A stretch of DNA of 64,000 nucleotides from Panulirus ornatus (taxonomy: Eukaryota > Arthropoda > Malacostraca > Decapoda > Palinuridae): contig NC_092232.1 in the NCBI RefSeq assembly GCF_036320965.1, positions 52,935,982 to 52,999,981 of the forward strand. Reading direction: 5' to 3'. The notes under the pieces are model-generated. The model worked only from the letters and a program-made list of their open reading frames with translations, ran no database searches and had not been told where the DNA came from. Positions 45,590 to 59,660 of this stretch are shown in pieces. The position numbers and the translations under genes were made by a program. How positions within the stretch are numbered: the stretch's first letter is position 1; each line of letters starts with the position of its first letter.

Positions 45590-47890
45590 GAAGGATTATA
45601 TATGTGCCCCCCAAAATAAACACGTTTAACACCTGCAGCGATAAGCGGAGGGTCGCAATGAACATAGATCCAAACGAGGAGTCGTCTGGCAAAACCAGAT
45701 GACGAAAAAGGATTAACAAGATACCATGAGCTACACTTGGGTTATAACATTAAGTTCACACATCAGAAGCAGCCCGCAGGAGACACATAAAATGCAACGA
45801 GCAAAAAAATGCCACCTCTCCACATACGGACGAAATAGATGACAATCGCTGTTTGCAGGACCCAAACCTCTCCCTCTATCAAAGGCAACACCTAAAAGGA
45901 TTGCAACGAAACCGACCGAGATCCTTTAAGCAGGAGTAGGAACCAGTGTCTAGTGAGCTATCGAATACCATCAGAACTATACGGGACTCTACAAGACAGT
46001 GTTGTACCAAGATGCCAAACACAAGCAAGACGGTTTACGGGCAAAGGATCCTGCCTCTCTCTCTCGTCTACGACCACAGGACCCGAGAAACTTGTGAAGA
46101 CAGACGTGACGCGAGTCTAAACTTACTTCGCGATGGTCCTCGATAACTACGGGTGTCATGAAATGATGTCAGATACACTGCAAGTGGAGGGAGCAACAGG
46201 TAAAATGGAACACTGATCAGCTGCAACTCCTACTAAGCATATCTTGGAGCGTAATACCTAAAGCTTCTGTCCCCTTAGGATATGCAATTGAATTTCCTTC
46301 ATCATATACCTGGTGCTGAAAGCAACGCATCATCTTTTGCCTTGACCCTAAAATCAGGGAGGAAATCATATCCATTTAAGACACCAAGGACCATCAATTC
46401 CAAGCCTCTAAAAGGCCCACTATAAATCACTTGACATTCAGCTGATGGGAAATTGAAACTCCTCCGCTGAGGAAGGAATGAAATCAAGGTACACAGCCAA
46501 ATATAAGACGCAGTCTAACCTGATCTTAGCACGGAAGATGCCCATTAACGAAGTAGTTGTGAGGGCGTCTTCTGTCAGGTGTTATGAGATAACTGTACGA
46601 CCACATACACTCTCACTATGTATGTATATGGCCCATGGGAATACTGGTGTAGGCTCGTTTCAAGAAACCAAGCCACACTGCAGACTACAGCCTATAAGCA
46701 ATGGTGTCTTCAACCCTCTCCTATCCACTTGGTAACGAAACCTACTCACTTAAAATACTGGAGAGGGTTACGACCACTCAACGTACTCACTAACGAGCAG
46801 AAGCGAGAGACTGGCCAATAACATTCCCTTGAAATTATACTCGAATGACCTCTTCCCTAACCTCCTGCATACGAAGACAGGTCTTTCGTTATAATGAGAT
46901 AAGTTAGGCAAATCAAATCAACTTAAAAAGAGACGAGAGCTATGAGCCAGCATCATAGAAAATGATAAAGAACACGAAGGATCGATGGGTGTTAAGTTAT
47001 CAAGAATATATATACATCAAACATGATGGAGAGAGACAAGACAAAAGAACGAACGATGCAAATTCAATTCAGGGTGTATCACTCGGGCCTTAAGCACTGG
47101 CATGAAGGATCGAAGTCTCCTTGTTCAACGAAGCCGTGTCTCAGCTGAGCTGCGCAGATAGAAAACTGCAGAAGAGTCTCTGGATATCTGTAGCTCGGAA
47201 TGTTTACACAATATTTCCTATCCCGTTGTAAATCGTCTGATACAATAAAGAAAACGGGACCCGGGGGCACAGACGATCCCCTCCTTTCCACTGAAGTGCC
47301 ATTATCCCTGCATTTTCCAGTGATGTTTCCAGCTGGAACACCATCATCCAGTATCATACAAGCAAGAGACTCTTCCAGCGCGAAGGAGAGGGAGAATGGA
47401 CAACAAAAAACGGCCGTAGCCCACGAGAGCAAAGCGGCCATATCAAACCAACATCAGAAATCTACATACGTTAAATATTTACTCCGATGCTTTGGATGTG
47501 AAGGTCTCCTAACCCAGGCACAGCCGCCCTACGTGAGGCGAATATAACCACCCAGGTCCCGAGATCTTATGTATGGATGATGGGACACCGCAAGACCTGT
47601 GTGGGGGGGAAGGTGGGACGTCTTCCAATACCCTCTTGCCTACGAGCAAGGTCCTGGGAACACTGTGGCTGCACCATCTGTAAACATGAGGAGAGAAACA
47701 TGTGCCATTTGTAAGATAGGATAACTAGGATATAAGGGAGTGCCAATGGCTTATCTCCAAGCACTACGGTGACGGTAACGAAACGCAAGGTCTCAACTTC
47801 TATTACTTTTCCTACGACAACCGCCCTACATTTTGTAACGCTACATCCTAGACTCGAAGTAATCCCTTGTGATTTCCATTCGTGAGTTAC
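45589..47890. other. Low-repeat stretch without recognised gene
   Basis: The least repetitive stretch of the window. The minus frame 47079-47441 (120 codons) begins with a hydrophobic run and has several Cys, but I recognise no family, splice structure or promoter, so it is not called. Confidence 0.4.
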
Positions 47891-47894
47891 GGGG

Positions 47895-48149
47895 GAAAGT
47901 TTTAAACTTGCGTTACCTTGTCTCTTAACCCTGTATATATATGTACGTATGTATGTAGGCAGACACACATAGAAACACACCGTACCCTATGCTAGATACC
48001 TATTTGATCGAACAATCTCTAGGGGAGAGGATGAACAGCTGGGATGACTGTGGACAAGCTATCCCGACCTGGATTCGAACTTAAGTGGTTTTGATCCCAG
48101 GCGATCCGTGTATGAGTGATGGTCAGTACCGCTAACCCGTTAACCATAG

Positions 48150-48152
<3 letters not shown>
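47895..48152 (-). mobile_element. tRNA-derived SINE-G, copy 2 (best head)
   Basis: Minus strand. It starts at (TA)n with ATGGTTAACGGGTTAGCGG (A-box-like, 48130-48148). It continues to AGTTCGAATCCAGG (B box, 48068-48083). The SINE body follows with TCCACAGTCATCCCAGCTG, TTCATCCTCTCCC and GGTATCTAGCATAGGGT. It ends with TTAAGAGACAAGGTAACGC near 47900-47925. The A/B spacing is about 50 bp. The same body occurs at 29.3 and 60.3 kb. Confidence 0.7.

Positions 48153-48208
<56 letters not shown>
48153..48208. repeat. (TA)n microsatellite
   Basis: Pure TA array at the 5' end of SINE-G copy 2. Confidence 0.95.
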
Positions 48209-48210
<2 letters not shown>

Positions 48211-49034
48211 AACTTGCTGTAGCAAATATGCTCGTCTATGTTTTTCGTATTTCACAATGAACACTGGTACATACCTGGAGGCTATACAACGTGTCCGAGA
48301 AAAGACTTTATGAAAAAGCAAATTGTAAACTGGCAGCGTCCATCCAAATTTCTATCTATCCCGTCCGCCGGGTTTCCAGTAACCAGTTTCATCAAGGGGA
48401 ATGCAATGGAAGGGTCCCTCACACACACACACACACACACACACAGACAGGTCCGTGAGTGCTGCCCCCAGCTGCCCGTACCACAATCTTCTTTTTCCAG
48501 CCCCCAACGGTGGCCGCCCCTGTTGAGATCTCTCCATCTAACAGCGGCCACTAGGGCTGCTATCCACCCTCCCATTACCCGTGTTATCGGTTGCTAAAAA
48601 ATCCTTAGGACTGTCCCTAATACGGTCCTATGACACCTGTGACCCCGTCTCTACCACGCCATTCTCAGGATTCCTCACCTGTTGGATTCACAGCATAGAA
48701 ATCTGGGTGGATGGCTCAGGATGAGGCCATGAACTAGAGGACAGAAGCCCTGGGTGTAGGACAGTCAGGCCTGAACTGAGGAGCAGGGAGGTCCAAGGAT
48801 GAAGGCAGACCAAGCCTCTAATGTTGGTGAGGAGGGGAAGGCCTGGGTATGTAGAGGTCAGTCAAATCAGAACCCACTACGTACAAATCAGGCTTCTCGT
48901 GGCTCTATGTCTCCTACTGGTTTATGCAAGAGAGGAGAACACCAGTGACAACTCCTCCTCCTCCTCCTCTTCCTGGAGACTTAAAACCTTGACGTACAAC
49001 CTTACAATCTTACAACCCTGTGATACCTGACGTA

Positions 49035-49096
<62 letters not shown>
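49035..49096. repeat. (CA)n microsatellite
   Basis: Pure CA array. A (CTC)n run lies near 48950. Confidence 0.95.
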
Positions 49097-49098
<2 letters not shown>

Positions 49099-49589
49099 TC
49101 CTCCTTCCAAAACCTGAGAGATGTAACCAAATCGTCTTCATATCTAATTCCCCGAGAGACACGGCACGTATCACCCTCCTCACAGCATAATGAATATCTT
49201 TAGCATCACTCAAGATTCAGCTGTAACGCTACGTGGCAAACAACAGTCGGCAAACGTGAGCTGATTACGAGGAACACGACACTTGAACAACAAAAAACTT
49301 CCGCTGAACCAGCAGTTAAAAACTTCTTTTATTCTTTCTTATTTTTTTTAGGAGCCATCGTGACAAGACTTGATAAAAAATGCAACAAGTGGCCACCAAA
49401 ATTAAGTGTTCAGAATTCCGGGGAATAAAGTGGAGGATAGGACTCTGAAATTCATGTATTCATACTCAGAATACTGGGCAATAACTCCTCGCAAGAATGA
49501 GAAATATTTTCTCTGAATGAGCAGTGGTGGTGGTGGTGATTTTTGAAGGTACGAGGCAATATTTGGGTGAGAGAAATGTGTGGTTAATA

Positions 49590-50015
49590 AAAAGAAAATT
49601 AGTGTGATTGAGAGACGACATATAGAGAGAATGAGTGAGGAAAGGTTGACAAGTAGGATTTATGTGTCAGCAGTGGAGGGGACAAGGAGGAGCAGGAGAC
49701 TTAAATTGGAGATTCTGAGTGATCGGAGCCTGAACATGCAGGAGGGTGAAAGGCGTGTACGGGATGGAGTGAATTGGAACGATGAGGTATACAAGGGTCG
49801 ACGGGCTGTCAGTGGACTGAACCAGGGAATGTGAAGCGACCAAAGGACACCATGGAAAAGTCTGTGGTGCCTGGCTTTGGACAAAGGCGAATGATTTCGG
49901 TGAATCACACATGACAGATAGCGAACGGATGACAGCGAATGCTGCCTTTCTTCTTCTGCTCTTGGTGCAACCTCGTACAGGCAGGAAACGGCAATTAAGA
50001 AGGGGGGGAGAGAAA
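49590..50015 (+). mobile_element. LINE-B 3' end fragment (RT C-terminus plus 3' UTR)
   Basis: A plus-strand frame reads HIERMSEERLTSRIYVS, VEGTRRSRRLKLE, DRSLNMQEGERRVRDGVNW and VYKGRRAVSGLNQGM. This is collinear with residues 273-340 of the 57-58 kb RT frame and continues past its stop. The 3' UTR ends GGTGCAACCTCGTACAGGC and GGAAACGGCAATTAAG, a mutated form of the tail motif. The GRP motif reads SRR, so this copy is a fossil. Confidence 0.85.
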
Positions 50016-50189
50016 AAAAATGGCGAGATCCCAAGGAAAAAGATACTATCAAAGATTCATGGGGCAGAATAATTACTGGAGGGGAACCAAAGAGGAAAAA
50101 AAACAACAGCTGACGCACTCTTACTAGACAAAACAATACCTGATGGGTATTCATGTAGCAAACAATAGCTGGTAAGGAATCATGAGGCA

Positions 50190-50214
50190 AATATATATAT
50201 ATATATATATATAT
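50190..50214. repeat. (TA)n microsatellite
   Basis: Short TA array, about 180 bp 3' of the LINE-B fragment. Confidence 0.9.
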
Positions 50215-50476
50215 CTAGGTGGGGGCAATGAGGCAGAGCAACAGCTGGCAGGAGGCACAAGAGAATGAAAAAAAAAAGCTGGTAGGAATAAAAAAAAATA
50301 GTTGCTGTGGACGGTGATGCGGTGAAACACCTGGTAAAAATATTCCTTTCTCATAACACTACAGGAGTTGCTCCGTGTCTCGCGAAGCTATGCGAATGCT
50401 GACGCTGGGAGACCTGACCCTGAAAACGACTGGTAAATCCGACAAATATAGACATGGATCTTGCCAGATCAGACGG

Positions 50477-50485
<9 letters not shown>

Positions 50486-50511
<26 letters not shown>
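50486..50511. repeat. (CA)n microsatellite
   Basis: Short CA array. Another lies at about 50740-50760, and a third at 51301-51319. Confidence 0.9.
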
Positions 50512-51619
50512 CAATTGATAATCACTAGGGGAAACGACATGGCGCAGATACAAGGCTTCCAGATATATATATCTGACGAAAATCATATTCTGTTTTCCGG
50601 TGGTCGGGGTGAGCAAGGACACTGGTACCAAGCTAGGCTTCGCAAAATCCCCCTGGCGCGGCGCGGTGGCGTTCCCACATACAAAAGGCCACCAAATGGA
50701 GGCAGATGTCCCACCTATTATAACCCCCACACCACCCCTACACACACACACACACACACCCACCCATCAACCGGTCATAACCAGTCTTTGGCTCAGTAGA
50801 GTCGTGATTATTGATATTTAATTAGGACCGCGGGCGTGAAGCTGATCACAGACGGGAAGGGTGTTGCCGCCCAGTGGCGCAAACTCCCCCGAACGATACG
50901 ACCCAATGAAACGACTCAACGAGCGCCTGACTGAGACCACCAAATTGGAAGGATTTAATGGCGCGACGGACAGATTGGCAAACCATCGAGTGAAACGGGT
51001 TCCATGAGACTCATCAAAGAGTAAATGAAATGGTTCGATGCGTCGTCACTCGCAAGACTTCCAAATGAAACGGTTCTATTGTCGATATGAGACTCCCCCA
51101 TATCGAGACTTGCCAACGAACGACTTATGGGAAATTCGTAAATGAGAGGAGTGTCCCGCAAGGAGGCACAATACGAGCCAAGCCGATGAATAAATCCCAT
51201 GTCTCTTCTTCAGCCGCGTCACCGCCTAGGACAAGCCACTCAGCAAAGGGTTCTAATCCTGCGCTTGAGGGTAGTATACTCCAGGTGTGACAGGCCAGAA
51301 CACACACACACACACACATACCACCTCCACCCCTATACCCTCCCGCGCGTCTGGATGTAAACCTTCGCCCGCCCTAACAACAGCAGTTCATTCATACATA
51401 ATATCTCTTATTAGGGTGCTGGCCGCGTCCCTACCGTGCATCAACGTACTTACACAGCTGCTGGATGGTGCGCGCGCACAGGCGTTTACCCAGTTCCCGG
51501 ACTTTACAACAGCGATGGCTTGTTGTCAACTGGTTCCTCAGTCAGATGCCATGGCAGACCAGTGGCGGAGTGAAATGGAGAGAGATGAAGGTTGTGAGTG
51601 GAGGGTGAGAGTGGGGTGT

Positions 51620-51735
51620 GGGGGTAGGACAGAGATGGGAGAGGGGGGATGGGTGATGGAAGAGAGGGTGGGAGGGGGGGGATGGGTGATGGAAGAGAGG
51701 GTGGGAAGGGGGGGATGGGTGATGGAAGAGACCAG
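51620..51735. repeat. ~34-bp G-rich tandem repeat
   Basis: Three units of GGGATGGGTGATGGAAGAG and AGGGTGGGA, with many GGG runs. Confidence 0.9.
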
Positions 51736-51739
51736 ACCT

Positions 51740-52548
51740 CTCTGGCCCATAACCACAGGTTACCACCTACCACTCAACACAGGTACTCTTTCTCGATGTA
51801 TACAAGCCACTCTCTACCAAGTCGTCCAATGTAAGAGAATTCAAAAATATTCTTTACAAAAATAAACTTACATATTAGAGATATACATATGCAATTAAAC
51901 GATACGATCTCCAAGCTCCCCCCCCCCCTAACCCCCTCCACCACAACACTTGACCCCCCCAACCCTCTCCTCGTGCCCAGGGGAGGAGGGGGGGGGGGGG
52001 GTTACTGGTGGAGGGGCTGCCACACAGGCTAACCTCCAGAAGTGTTTACATCTTCAGCGAGTGTCCGGTCATGCCCCGAATTTTCGGAGCCAATACGTCC
52101 CCTCCATGCACACACGAGGGTAAAGAAGGCGAGGGTAAGGAGGAAGGCCTCCTCCTGACGAAGATGAAGGCTTCAGAGTAGCGAGAACGACGCCCACAGA
52201 CGCCACCACGAGGGACTCAAACGCTCAAAGACAAAAGCCGCGGGTCACTAAAACGGGGGGGACCAACCAACCCACGTCAGCGATGACGCTTGTTGAAATT
52301 TATTCAAACACTCACTTCCAAGTCCAAACTGTTTTCGTGCTTATAAAAATCCATTTAATTGATAATCAATAACGAGAATTAGTGAAAATATAAGATAAAA
52401 CGGAATGTGATACCGTGAAAACAGAGGAAGAAATAATGGTTGAAAGAAGAGTAGAGGGAGGTGGAGGGCATCGAGACAAGAGTCTGTGACCAGAACGGTT
52501 GGCGGGCGGCGGCCAGAGCTCGGGGCAGCAAGCACTACCCTACGCCTG

Positions 52549-52580
<32 letters not shown>

Positions 52581-53330
52581 AGCGTAATAGAAAAAAACTA
52601 ACTCACACTTTCGCACAGCCCTGAGGGGGATTTTCACCCGAGTGTGTGGGGCACCATCGGTATCATGCACTACTGTCCCAACTGATGACTGAAGTGGTGC
52701 GAATTTGAAGAGATGGAACCACCCTCCCCTCCGTTACGTCGTCCCTTTCCTACCATTCCATGACGCTATGACTCAGACGTCATCCTTCACGTCCACTCCA
52801 CCTCAAGACCGTCTTGGTCATCCCGGTATTTCAACCTGTTCGAAATGGCTGGCTCTCTCTCTCCAGTCCAGGTCTTCAATGCTCCTTTGTACTCTAGGGC
52901 ACCACGAGCTCAAGGCGGCGACGCGGGTTTCGAACGCTGATCCGTACCCGGCGAAACGCAACGGCGTCACGGAAGCCATGGGCGCTGCCGGCCTCCCATG
53001 TATAATATGGAAGGCCGTCAATGATCATAATGGCTCCGATTTGACACCTAGATCTCTCGCTGGTGTGGGCGACGTGGCGCATTAACGATAGCAATCTCGA
53101 TAGCGACTGACGGGGAGGTGGTGTAGCCGGCCAGAGGAAGCAGAAGCCACAATTGGGAGACCAGCCACAATTACTGGGGGCAGTCTGCTTTCCCAAGCGA
53201 TCACCACCTGCTTCCTTTTGCCTTCAGCGATGTTCCTGACGAAGAGGATACTGGCAAGGTGTTCAGCGTGCACGTACACCACAAGCACACACACTATTTC
53301 TGTGTGTGTGTGTGTATTTACCCCCCCCCC
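51740..53330. other. No recognised gene
   Basis: Contains G and C runs near 51920 and 51985, and a short (CT)n at 52555-52580. The plus frame 52705-53085 has no family signature. CGTTTCGAACGC-like words near 52925 recall a B box but have no tRNA context. Confidence 0.4.
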
Positions 53331-53335
53331 CCCCC

Positions 53336-53414
<79 letters not shown>
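53331..53414. repeat. (C)n-(CT)n-(AT)n compound microsatellite
   Basis: A poly(C) run, then CT, then about 60 bp of AT. Confidence 0.95.
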
Positions 53415-53416
<2 letters not shown>

Positions 53417-54358
53417 CTTTTTTTTAAAGAATGATAGACACGCACTGGTGGAGACGTTGCCCATGTACTCACCTCAGTGTGAGGGTGAGGAGCGACTGTA
53501 GCCGCCCCTCACTGAAGTGTCCCATAAGAACATACCACCACCAAATGCAGGTGACGAGAACTGTCGAGTCCTTGCGCCTACGCAGCGGGGACACATGCTT
53601 GATGCATACGTCCCCAACCACGACCAAGCCTTACTACCTCGAGAATTTACATCCCCTCATCACAAGCTAGACGACCCGGACACACGCACCACCGACCGAC
53701 CTACCAGCGAACGTCGGGGAGTCACACAGCCTTTGACCTGTGCATATAACGTAGGATGGGGAGGGAGGAAGGGGAGGGTAGTCTGCAGGGAGCTGGTCCC
53801 GCTCATGTAAATGACACACATTAGTGCATCAGTGAGGTCATCATGTCTTGTGTACACAGCGATCACTGCCCCGCTCCATGGTTGTCATCAGCTAGGTCAA
53901 CACTGTGGTCAATATGTGTGCGGCACCAGGGCAGGTCATGCAGAGGACTTAACCTGGTGGGTGGCTAACCCGATCGCCCCTGGCCTGGGGTGCGGGGGTG
54001 ACAGAAAGCCCACCACCTCACCGTCATCACTACACCATCGAGCACCTCTTGTGAGAAGTCGAACCTGACGCTACAGCTCAGTTTAATCACTTCACCACAC
54101 CAGCCCACCCGTTATATACAGAGCCGCCGTGGAATGAGAGTAAACGCACCAGACAAACTTGAACGTGAAGTTCTATATGTGAACGTGAAGTTCTATAACT
54201 ATATGTGAAGTGCCAATGTGGGCTGATGGAAGAACAGAGTATTCGGTACACAGACACAAGATCAGTATGGAAGGGTTCGGTACCCGTATATATGAACATA
54301 TGAGCCATATGAGCTAGGTCTCAGAAGTGGACCGAGGACCCCTTCCCATTTTGTAAAT
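53415..54358. other. No recognised gene
   Basis: Unique-looking sequence of moderate GC. Includes a short duplicated GTGAACGTGAAGTTCTATA near 54160-54205. Confidence 0.4.

Positions 54359-54360
<2 letters not shown>

Positions 54361-54401
<41 letters not shown>
54361..54401. repeat. (CA)n microsatellite
   Basis: Pure CA array. Confidence 0.95.
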
Positions 54402-54402
<1 letters not shown>

Positions 54403-54624
54403 GTTAATAAGTATATGGACAAATTTATACCCGGGTCAAGTTATAGAGTGTGGTGTGTAAGAAAGTTATACCCGGGTAAAGTTATAGAGTAAGTCATTAG
54501 AAAACGTAAAGTTACAGAGAAGGGTAACTTTAATAATATATCAAATACTTTTATTCATCTATTATTAACCCAAGACTAGTTTCTACGACATAACCTTGTG
54601 TCAGTCACCCAGGTCATCTTTCTA

Positions 54625-54765
54625 AAGTAGCTCCTGCGTTCTATGGCTGCGCTACTTCCAGTAGCACGGAATTGTGGACTCCTTTGAAGCGAGTTCTTTT
54701 AACGAGACTATAACCCTAACGATACAGCCTCACCAAAAGTAAACCTTTCACTCTCGGTGTAACCT
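54625..54765 (+). repeat. Dispersed repeat family E, copy 2
   Basis: TGCGCTACTTCCAGTAGCAC, GTGGACTCCTTTGAAGCGAG, TTCTTTTAACGAGACTATAA and ACGATACAGCCTCACC. The first part matches 12.53-12.60 kb and the second matches 58.48-58.54 kb. Confidence 0.6.
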
Positions 54766-56244
54766 TCTGCATACAGAGCCCAGTAGCACCATATATCATT
54801 AGCCATTCACATACACATTACTGGCCTGGTTGATATTCACACAACTGGACAACCAAGCAATAATAATCTATGAAGCTATGACGTAAAGCAAAAAAAAAAG
54901 AAAATGCTTGCTAGATCCGGGAGAAGACGAGTCACAGGCAATAAGAGCAGCCCTTGACATGCCAACCACAAACTCAATCCAGACGTCACCCACATTGCTA
55001 TTCGTTCCCTTCCCTCTACAGTATTTCACATCCCGTGCATTCCTCGTACAGGAAAACGGGCAAGATGCTTTATATACCTATTCATATATCTATTCTCTGA
55101 CATAAAGCATCAGATATCAGTAAGTCTCTTCTATACGCAGCAGCATTAACCCTGAGATGAATGTTCGTGTCCATTTCGTCACGTAAGATTTACAATATAT
55201 CCCATACAAGGGTTACTGTGGATGAAGCTCTCCCGAAGTCCCACAGCTTAAGTCAACGATCAAGCTCATATCAAGTCATCTTAAAAAAAACTAAGCTGAA
55301 ATACCATCAAATTCGTCTGAGTCCACGAACGAGGCAAACCTCAAACGTTCCCTACAGAAGGGGTCAAGTCGGTTACTTTAACTCCCATAAGCACGAGGAC
55401 TTGAACCCGTTAAGTACGACAACTTAAACCTGTGGGTATGACTCTGTAACTTCCCGAGTTCGATGACAACCCTTCGGCACACTGACTTAAGTCATCGTTC
55501 TCAGTGGTCCAAGTCACCGTGAGCAGAGATTATCGTCGTCTTCAAAGGGGTTAAGTAGTAGTTCTTGAAGGGATTCGAGACTACATAGACACAACCAGCA
55601 TTTCTTCGAGCTGCCTGGCCGGCCAGACTACAGATGTATACCCACTAGCCTCACGGAAAGGCTACTCGCTCTTGACCATCCACCTTCAGGAGACGCAAAG
55701 GATCAAACGGGAACTTCCACACACGTATCACAAATACTACTGTTATCGGAGATCAAAGGCATCCTGTCTACGTCTGCTGCAAACACATGTTCGAAAAGTA
55801 AACACGAAAGGAGGAATAATAATGATACGTAAGCTTCGCAACGTCTACTGCCTCTACGAAGTGGTCACCTTTTCAATCTACACACCATCGCGGGCTGTGC
55901 CCTGCTCATCTCTCAAGATTGTTATTGATGTTCTAACACCTCCAATTTCCCATCCCCCTTACTCCACTCCCCAGCCTGCACTACTCGAGGGCGAGCCCCA
56001 GGCACAACACCTGACGAAGACCAGCCGTACGTGTGGGTCGCTCCTGCCGCCTGGGGTGGGGGAGGTTTGGGGGATGTTGGGGGGGAGAAGAGAGACCCGA
56101 GAACTGGTTGCATCCCGGACTCGTCCTGAGGCTGGTGGGCTACGCCCCGGGCGGGACCTATGATGCGAGACACCCGTCTCTGCTTTTGCTTTGCTGGCAG
56201 GCACAGGGGCAACATCCTCGAGGCTTCTTAAGAATCCAAGAAAT
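54766..56244. other. No recognised gene
   Basis: The longest frame is 55672-56163 (plus, 163 codons). Its composition changes abruptly near 55930 and it has no recognisable motif. Not called. Confidence 0.4.
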
Positions 56245-56245
56245 C

Positions 56246-56292
56246 TAAGGAGGAGGAGGAGGAGGAGGAGGAGGAGGAGGAGGAGGGAGGAG
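56246..56292. repeat. (AGG)n trinucleotide repeat
   Basis: About 14 GGA/AGG units. Confidence 0.95.
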
Positions 56293-56409
56293 GAAGGACC
56301 AACCCCAGTGGTCGTAAGAACGTTCGTGTTGAACGTCATAAAAAAAAAAGGTTACGTCAGTGATCCGGTACCCCTTCTACCCTGTATAGAACCACAAGGA
56401 AAAGCCACC

Positions 56410-56412
<3 letters not shown>

Positions 56413-56443
<31 letters not shown>
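56413..56443. repeat. (CA)n microsatellite
   Basis: Pure CA array. Confidence 0.9.
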
Positions 56444-56445
<2 letters not shown>

Positions 56446-56844
56446 CCTGCCCACGCGCGCATGCTTGCTTGCAGTCTATACTCCAACTTAGCAAGCATCT
56501 GCCCAGCTAAATACACATTTAAAACACTCATCTCCAAGAACCTTAAATGTAAACCTATAGAATTAACAGGGTCCTGAAGATCATTTCTACGACTCAAGAT
56601 GACCGTACGAGTGAATGGGTGAATCGTCCTCTCTTGGAATCAATATGACCTTCCATCAGATGATGTTGGGAGTCAGTGGGCGTAGCACCAGCCAGGCCCT
56701 GAGGATATACCTCGACGCTGTTGATTCAGATAAAGGTTGAGATATACTAAACAAGTGCCGGGAGGCACGCCTGTACATATATTAATTCGTCTGAAATGAA
56801 GATATGTATTGTACCTGGGTGTAACTAATGAAAATATATATATC

Positions 56845-58191
<1,347 letters not shown>

Positions 58192-58192
<1 letters not shown>

Positions 58193-58210
58193 TATATATA
58201 TATATATATA
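58192..58210. repeat. (TA)n at LINE-B truncation point
   Basis: Short TA array joining the truncated RT to repeat family C. Confidence 0.9.
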
Positions 58211-58389
<179 letters not shown>

Positions 58390-58429
58390 AACCAAGGATC
58401 TCTTTCATGGAATTCCTGATGCTTCTAAG

Positions 58430-58545
58430 CCGCGCTACAGAGACAGAAAAATGATGAACTTTGCAGCGAGAGACTCGTCGACAAGACTATAAAACTCCTT
58501 TCCGTCCACTAACGATGATACAAGCCTCACCGATGGCGATATTTT
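58430..58545 (+). repeat. Dispersed repeat family E, copy 3 (partial)
   Basis: CGCGCTACAGAGACAG, GCAGCGAGAGACTCG, ACAAGACTATAAAACTCC and GATGATACAAGCCTCACC follow the order of 54.65-54.75 kb with more divergence. Confidence 0.45.
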
Positions 58546-58576
58546 TAACTCGTGGAGAAACACCACACGATGGTGA

Positions 58577-58619
<43 letters not shown>

Positions 58620-58674
58620 CCAGACCATCTCGCTTGGACCTTGGGTCTGTGTGTGCCCATGGAAATCTAGGTAA

Positions 58675-58732
<58 letters not shown>
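58577..58732. repeat. Two (CT)n arrays
   Basis: CT at 58577-58617 and 58678-58732. Confidence 0.95.
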
Positions 58733-58734
<2 letters not shown>

Positions 58735-58777
58735 GTGGACTGCTAACGTTCAGTCCAGAAGCATATATATATTTTCT

Positions 58778-59660
58778 TTTTTTTTCCCTCGCGCTGGAGG
58801 CTCCAGTCAAGGACAAAAGTCCACATCGAGGCCGGGCCTTAATTGGAGAGGTTAATGAAAGGGGAAAATAAAGAGAAAACGGGAAGTATTTACGATTTTT
58901 GGTGGAAGTGGAAAAAAAAACCCTGTCTTTATATTATGCCAGATCATAGTTGTCGAGAATAACACGAGACGGCAGAGAGTTCCAAAGCTTTGAGGTGTAG
59001 GGAAAGAAATAGGTATCAAAACGGCCCACGTGTGAGTTGCCAAAGGCCACCTGAGTTACCAATGGCCACACAGTGATCATGATGTGACACAGCAGCTTGC
59101 CGAGTACTGTGTGGTCCAGCCAGTGGTGGGGGCACGCAAGCAGCAAGTTCTAAGGGGCAGAGGGGGAGTATCACTTAAAGACGAGGGAAAGTGAACCAAC
59201 ACTGCGGCATAGGGCAAGTGGGTCAAGTTCCAAGTTAGTCTGGGAGAGTTTATAAATAGGATCGCATTCGACTCAACTCTGTCCAGTAAGGATGCAGAGC
59301 TAAAGCTACCTCATACAAAGACAGATCAATCCTTTATCTAAACGAAGCACTATCTAGGAGAAAAGAAATTTCGACATCCAAACAAGACTCTCAGTTTCTT
59401 AGAGGCAGACTCAGCTATTCCCATAATGTGGGGCTTCCAATATATAGCGCATTTTACAGTAATACCAAGTATGGTCACTGAGTTAAGAGGCGGAATGACA
59501 GAACTGTCGAAGGAAAGAGGAAAGTTGTGAGGAATTCTCGATAGAGAGATGGGCAGAAACTGGGTCTTGGAGGCATTAAACTTAACCAGATTTCGTCTAT
59601 CCCACTGAGATATCCTGTCGAAGTCTGAGTTTATTGAGGAAGTTGTGTCGACACGCAACG
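58778..59660 (-). mobile_element. LINE-J, Jockey-like retrotransposon, longest copy
   Basis: The minus strand, from 59660, encodes INSDFDRISQWDRRNLVKF, then NASKTQFLPIS, DSSVIPPLNSVTILGITVK, and WKPHIMGIAESASKKLRVLF with CRNFF. This is the palm/thumb junction of Jockey-type RT. After a degraded middle it resumes at FGNSHVGRFDTYFFPYTS and SKLWNSLPSRV near 58960-59040. Then comes the 3' UTR with GGCCTCGATGTGGAC and GGAGCCTCCAGCGCGAGG, and an A-rich end near 58783. FADD and earlier domains are absent (5' truncated). Frames are broken. Confidence 0.85.

Noticed and set aside
47079..47441. Minus-strand 120-codon frame with a hydrophobic N-terminus and seven or so Cys, a possible secreted peptide
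   Set aside because: No family resemblance, no TATA or splice context that I can argue, and length within chance for a stop-poor stretch. It could be revisited with RNA-seq.
51504..51773. Three overlapping Pro/Ser-rich minus frames
   Set aside because: They follow from the 34-bp G-rich tandem repeat being open in all frames.
52900..52960. tRNA-like B box (GCGTTCGAAACC on the minus strand)
   Set aside because: No convincing A box at the right distance and no stems. Treated as a chance match.
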